7,226 bases of DNA from Gammaproteobacteria bacterium (GTDB lineage: Bacteria; Pseudomonadota; Gammaproteobacteria; Steroidobacterales; Steroidobacteraceae), in NCBI GenBank assembly GCA_030043215.1, contig JASHYG010000226.1, forward strand, positions 1-7,226, written 5' to 3'. Position 1 is the first letter of the stretch, and each line of letters opens with the position of its first letter. A program made the position numbers and the translations under genes. The notes beneath the pieces are model-generated. The model was not told the origin of the DNA. It saw nothing but the letters and a program-made list of their open reading frames with translations, and did no database searches. This document shows, piece after piece, positions 5,239-7,226 of this stretch.

Positions 5239-6291
5239 ATGAGAGTCCTCATCGTCACGGACGCTTGGTTTCCTCAAACCAATGGTGTCGTCAACACCCT
5301 GGCCCAGACGTCGACATGGCTCGAGCGCTTCGGGCACGAAGTTCGGCTGATCACGCCACGCGACTTCCGCACCGTGCCCTGTCCGACTTATCCGGAGATC
5401 CGGATGGCCGTGATGCCCTACCGACAGCTCGGCCGCAGCATCGCGTCGTTCAATCCGCAGGCGCTGCACATCGCGACGGAGGGTCCGCTTGGCTTCGCGG
5501 CGCGGCGCTACTGTCTCAAGCACGGGTTGCGATTCACGACCTCTTATCACACGCAGTTTCCGCACTACCTGAGCTCGCGGTTCCCGATCCCGATGTCCGT
5601 GTCCTACGCGGTACTGCGTCGCTTTCACGGGTCGGCCGAGCGCTGCATGGTCGGCACCGAGCGAGTGAGGACGGAGCTCGCCGAGCGCGGCTTCCACAAC
5701 CTGGTGCCCTGGCCGCGCGGTGTGGACACGCAGCTGTTTCGGCCTCGGGAGAAGAGCTTCCTCGATTTGCCCCGGCCGATCGCGGTCTACGTGGGACGCA
5801 TCGCGGTCGAGAAGAACGTCGATGCGTTCCTGCGCATACGCTGGTCCGGCACGAAGCTCGTGGTCGGCGACGGCCCGGAGCGCAGCCGCTTGCAATCGCA
5901 GTACCCCGATGCCGTCTTCGTGGGATATCGCTTCGGTGAGGACCTCGCGGCGCACATCGCGGCGGCGGATGTCCTCGTCTTTCCGAGCCTCACGGACACC
6001 TTCGGACTCGTGAATCTGGAGGCACTCGCGTGCGGCGTGCCGGTCGCCGCATTCCCGGTGACGGGTCCCATCGACGTGCTTCAGGATGGAGTGACGGGCG
6101 CGCTCGACACCGACCTTACGAGAGCCGCGGAAAGAGCATTGAAGCTCGATCCGCAGGCTTGCCGAGAGCACGCGCTGCGGTCCGGCTGGGATGGGTGCAG
6201 TCGACAGTTCGAGAGCAACCTGGTCGCCAGCCTGCCAGCCGCCGCACCGCGATGGCGAGCGGACGCGGCAGCGGAGCGCGTCACGGGCTGA
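5239..6291 (+). CDS. GT4 family glycosyltransferase, probable diacylglycerol glycosyltransferase
   Basis: A complete 350-residue GT-B glycosyltransferase of family GT4. The N-terminal acceptor lobe begins VTDAWFPQTNGVVNTL (6-21) and contains SYHTQFPHYL (102-111). The C-terminal nucleotide-sugar lobe has PRGVDTQLFRP (159-169), YVGRIAVEKN (184-193), VVGDGPERSRL (208-218), and TDTFGLVNLEALACG (252-266), where the usual E-x7-E is D253-x7-E261. D at this place is common in the subgroup that includes lipid mannosyl-/glucosyltransferases and SqdX-like enzymes. In many proteobacteria a GT4 enzyme (Agt) puts glucose or glucuronate on diacylglycerol during phosphate starvation, and the psd/pmtA neighbours favour such a lipid acceptor. 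Donor sugar and acceptor are inferred. The ATG at 5239 is chosen from family alignment; its nearest ribosome-like GGAG is rather far (14 nt). No membrane helix is seen, so it is probably peripheral. It converges on the next gene with a 15-bp gap. Confidence 0.86.
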   Translation: MRVLIVTDAWFPQTNGVVNTLAQTSTWLERFGHEVRLITPRDFRTVPCPTYPEIRMAVMPYRQLGRSIASFNPQALHIATEGPLGFAARRYCLKHGLRFTTSYHTQFPHYLSSRFPIPMSVSYAVLRRFHGSAERCMVGTERVRTELAERGFHNLVPWPRGVDTQLFRPREKSFLDLPRPIAVYVGRIAVEKNVDAFLRIRWSGTKLVVGDGPERSRLQSQYPDAVFVGYRFGEDLAAHIAAADVLVFPSLTDTFGLVNLEALACGVPVAAFPVTGPIDVLQDGVTGALDTDLTRAAERALKLDPQACREHALRSGWDGCSRQFESNLVASLPAAAPRWRADAAAERVTG

Positions 6292-6306
6292 TCGGACGGT
6301 CAGGCG

Positions 6307-7226
6307 CTATGGGTATCCAAGCGCCTGCGTGGCCAAGCCCGCGCCTTCCACCAGCGATTGCAGCTTGGCCCAGGCGAGCTCGGGGTGGATACGGCCGCCC
6401 AGGCCGCAATCCGTGCCGGCGATCACGTTCTCGCGCCCGACCCGCCGCGCGAACCGCTGGATGCGCTCGGAGACGAGCTGTGGGTGCTCGACCACATTCG
6501 TCGCGTGGCTCACGACTCCGGGGATGAGTATCGCTCCGTCCGGGGGGCGGACGCGCTCCCACACGTGGTACTCGTGCTCGTGCCTGGCATTCGCCGCCTC
6601 GAACAGATACGCGCCGGCCTTCACCGCGAGCATCACCTCCACGATGTCGTCCAGGGGGAGATCGTAGGCGTGGGGGCCGTGCCAGCTTCCCCAGCAGATG
6701 TGGTACCGGATCCGCTCCCGGGGAATGCGTTGGAGCGAGTGGTTCAGCGCCTCGACGCGCTTCATGCATCGCTTCTTGTAGGCGTCGACGCCCATCGGAA
6801 TGCCGATGCGATCCCATAGCGCCGCGGTCCAGGCATCGTCGATCTGCAGGAGGAGCCCGGCGTTCGCGATGGCCTCGTATTCGACTCGCAGCGCATCCGC
6901 AAGCGCGTAGAGGAACGCCTCCTCGGAGGCGTAGTACTCATTGAGGCGGTAGGGCTCGATACTCGCCGGCGCCGTGACGGGTAAGAACGCCTCGATCGCG
7001 GGTGCGGGCGTCGCGGCGAGCGCCAGCTTCAGGTTGCGAACGTCCCGCCCGACCAGACGCTCTCCGATGTACTCGATCGGCTGCGTGCAAACGGCGCGGC
7101 TGGGAGCGCTCGAGGGACTGGCTCGCTGGAATCCCGAGGAGTGGAAGAGCGTGCCGCGCTCCGCGGCTTCCTCATAGAAGCTCGGGAACCCCCGGCAATC
7201 CTCACCCTGCATGAGGAGGGAGATCT
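6307..7226 (-). CDS. MetE C-terminal-like zinc methyltransferase family protein (5' end outside window)
   Basis: A protein of the cobalamin-independent methionine synthase C-terminal superfamily, which also includes epoxyalkane:coenzyme M transferase-like enzymes; members move a thiol-activated methyl or alkyl group using zinc. The frame is open to the right edge without a stop. Homology already runs at the edge (LLMQGEDCRGF), so the N-terminal part, normally with a VGSxxRP motif, lies outside and the ATG at 7212 is internal. Counting from that Met: NEYY (91-94), LLQIDD (121-126), and the expected zinc ligands H171 and C173 (YHICWG), E205 (LFEAAN) and C269 (GTDCGLGG). All are intact, so the enzyme is probably active. 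With only the C-terminal-type domain it is shorter than full MetE, and the methyl donor or substrate is unknown. It converges on the glycosyltransferase with 15 bp between stop codons and shows no clear link to the lipid genes. Confidence 0.85.
   Translation of the reverse strand, partial: ISLLMQGEDCRGFPSFYEEAAERGTLFHSSGFQRASPSSAPSRAVCTQPIEYIGERLVGRDVRNLKLALAATPAPAIEAFLPVTAPASIEPYRLNEYYASEEAFLYALADALRVEYEAIANAGLLLQIDDAWTAALWDRIGIPMGVDAYKKRCMKRVEALNHSLQRIPRERIRYHICWGSWHGPHAYDLPLDDIVEVMLAVKAGAYLFEAANARHEHEYHVWERVRPPDGAILIPGVVSHATNVVEHPQLVSERIQRFARRVGRENVIAGTDCGLGGRIHPELAWAKLQSLVEGAGLATQALGYP

Noticed and set aside
5219..5242. Seven-codon open frame whose TGA overlaps the glycosyltransferase ATG (ATGA)
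   Set aside because: This resembles a coupled leader peptide, but its own start has no good ribosome site and such short frames are common by chance.
5230..6171. Minus-strand open frame of 313 codons opposite the glycosyltransferase
   Set aside because: It mirrors the GT4 gene and is rich in Arg/His/Glu with no recognisable motif.
6292..6306. Terminator between the convergent glycosyltransferase and MetE-like genes
   Set aside because: The gap is only 15 bp with no stem or T-run; any terminator would have to lie inside coding sequence.
6307..7212. Complete 301-codon gene starting at the ATG at 7212
   Set aside because: The frame stays open to the window edge and family homology continues through this Met, so it is probably internal and the gene is cut by the window.

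Overview
The window is GC-rich and gene-dense. It suits a proteobacterium, probably a gammaproteobacterium, because it has a family B DNA polymerase II, an S-type (Sinorhizobium-type) phospholipid N-methyltransferase next to psd, and Pho-box-like sites. This placement is an inference from gene content; no rRNA or other taxonomic marker is present.

Layout, left to right. Positions 1-638 (minus) hold the N-terminal part of DNA polymerase II (polB), cut off by the left edge. Next is a small SnoaL/NTF2-like protein (746-1153, plus), and a hairpin separates it from the convergent gene that follows. The middle, about 1229-6291, is a set of membrane-lipid genes: pmtA (1229-1819, minus) behind psd (1878-2756, minus); a membrane-anchored class III aminotransferase (2813-4492, plus); an Mpo1-like (DUF962) membrane protein (4435-5046, minus); and a GT4 glycosyltransferase of the type acting on lipids (5239-6291, plus). 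The right end holds a MetE C-terminal-like zinc methyltransferase (6307 to the edge, minus), whose start lies outside the window. Apart from psd-pmtA, strand changes at every gene, so every other junction is divergent or convergent.

The two short divergent regions inside the lipid set (2757-2812 and 5047-5238) hold sites resembling the PhoB box (CTGTCAT, four bases, CTGTCAY). The best one, 2750-2767, matches 13 of 14 positions and sits 8 nt before a -10-like hexamer facing the aminotransferase. A weaker one, 5124-5107, faces the Mpo1-like gene with the same 8-nt spacing to TATATT. A third, GC-rich one at 5153-5170 faces the glycosyltransferase. If real, they suggest a phosphate-responsive lipid-remodelling locus: Psd and PmtA make phosphatidylethanolamine and phosphatidylcholine, while the glycosyltransferase, the aminotransferase and perhaps the Mpo1-like protein make phosphorus-free replacement lipids. 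The aminotransferase substrate is unknown and is the most open question here.

No RNA genes, insertion sequences or CRISPR arrays were seen, and there is no gene-free stretch longer than about 200 bases.
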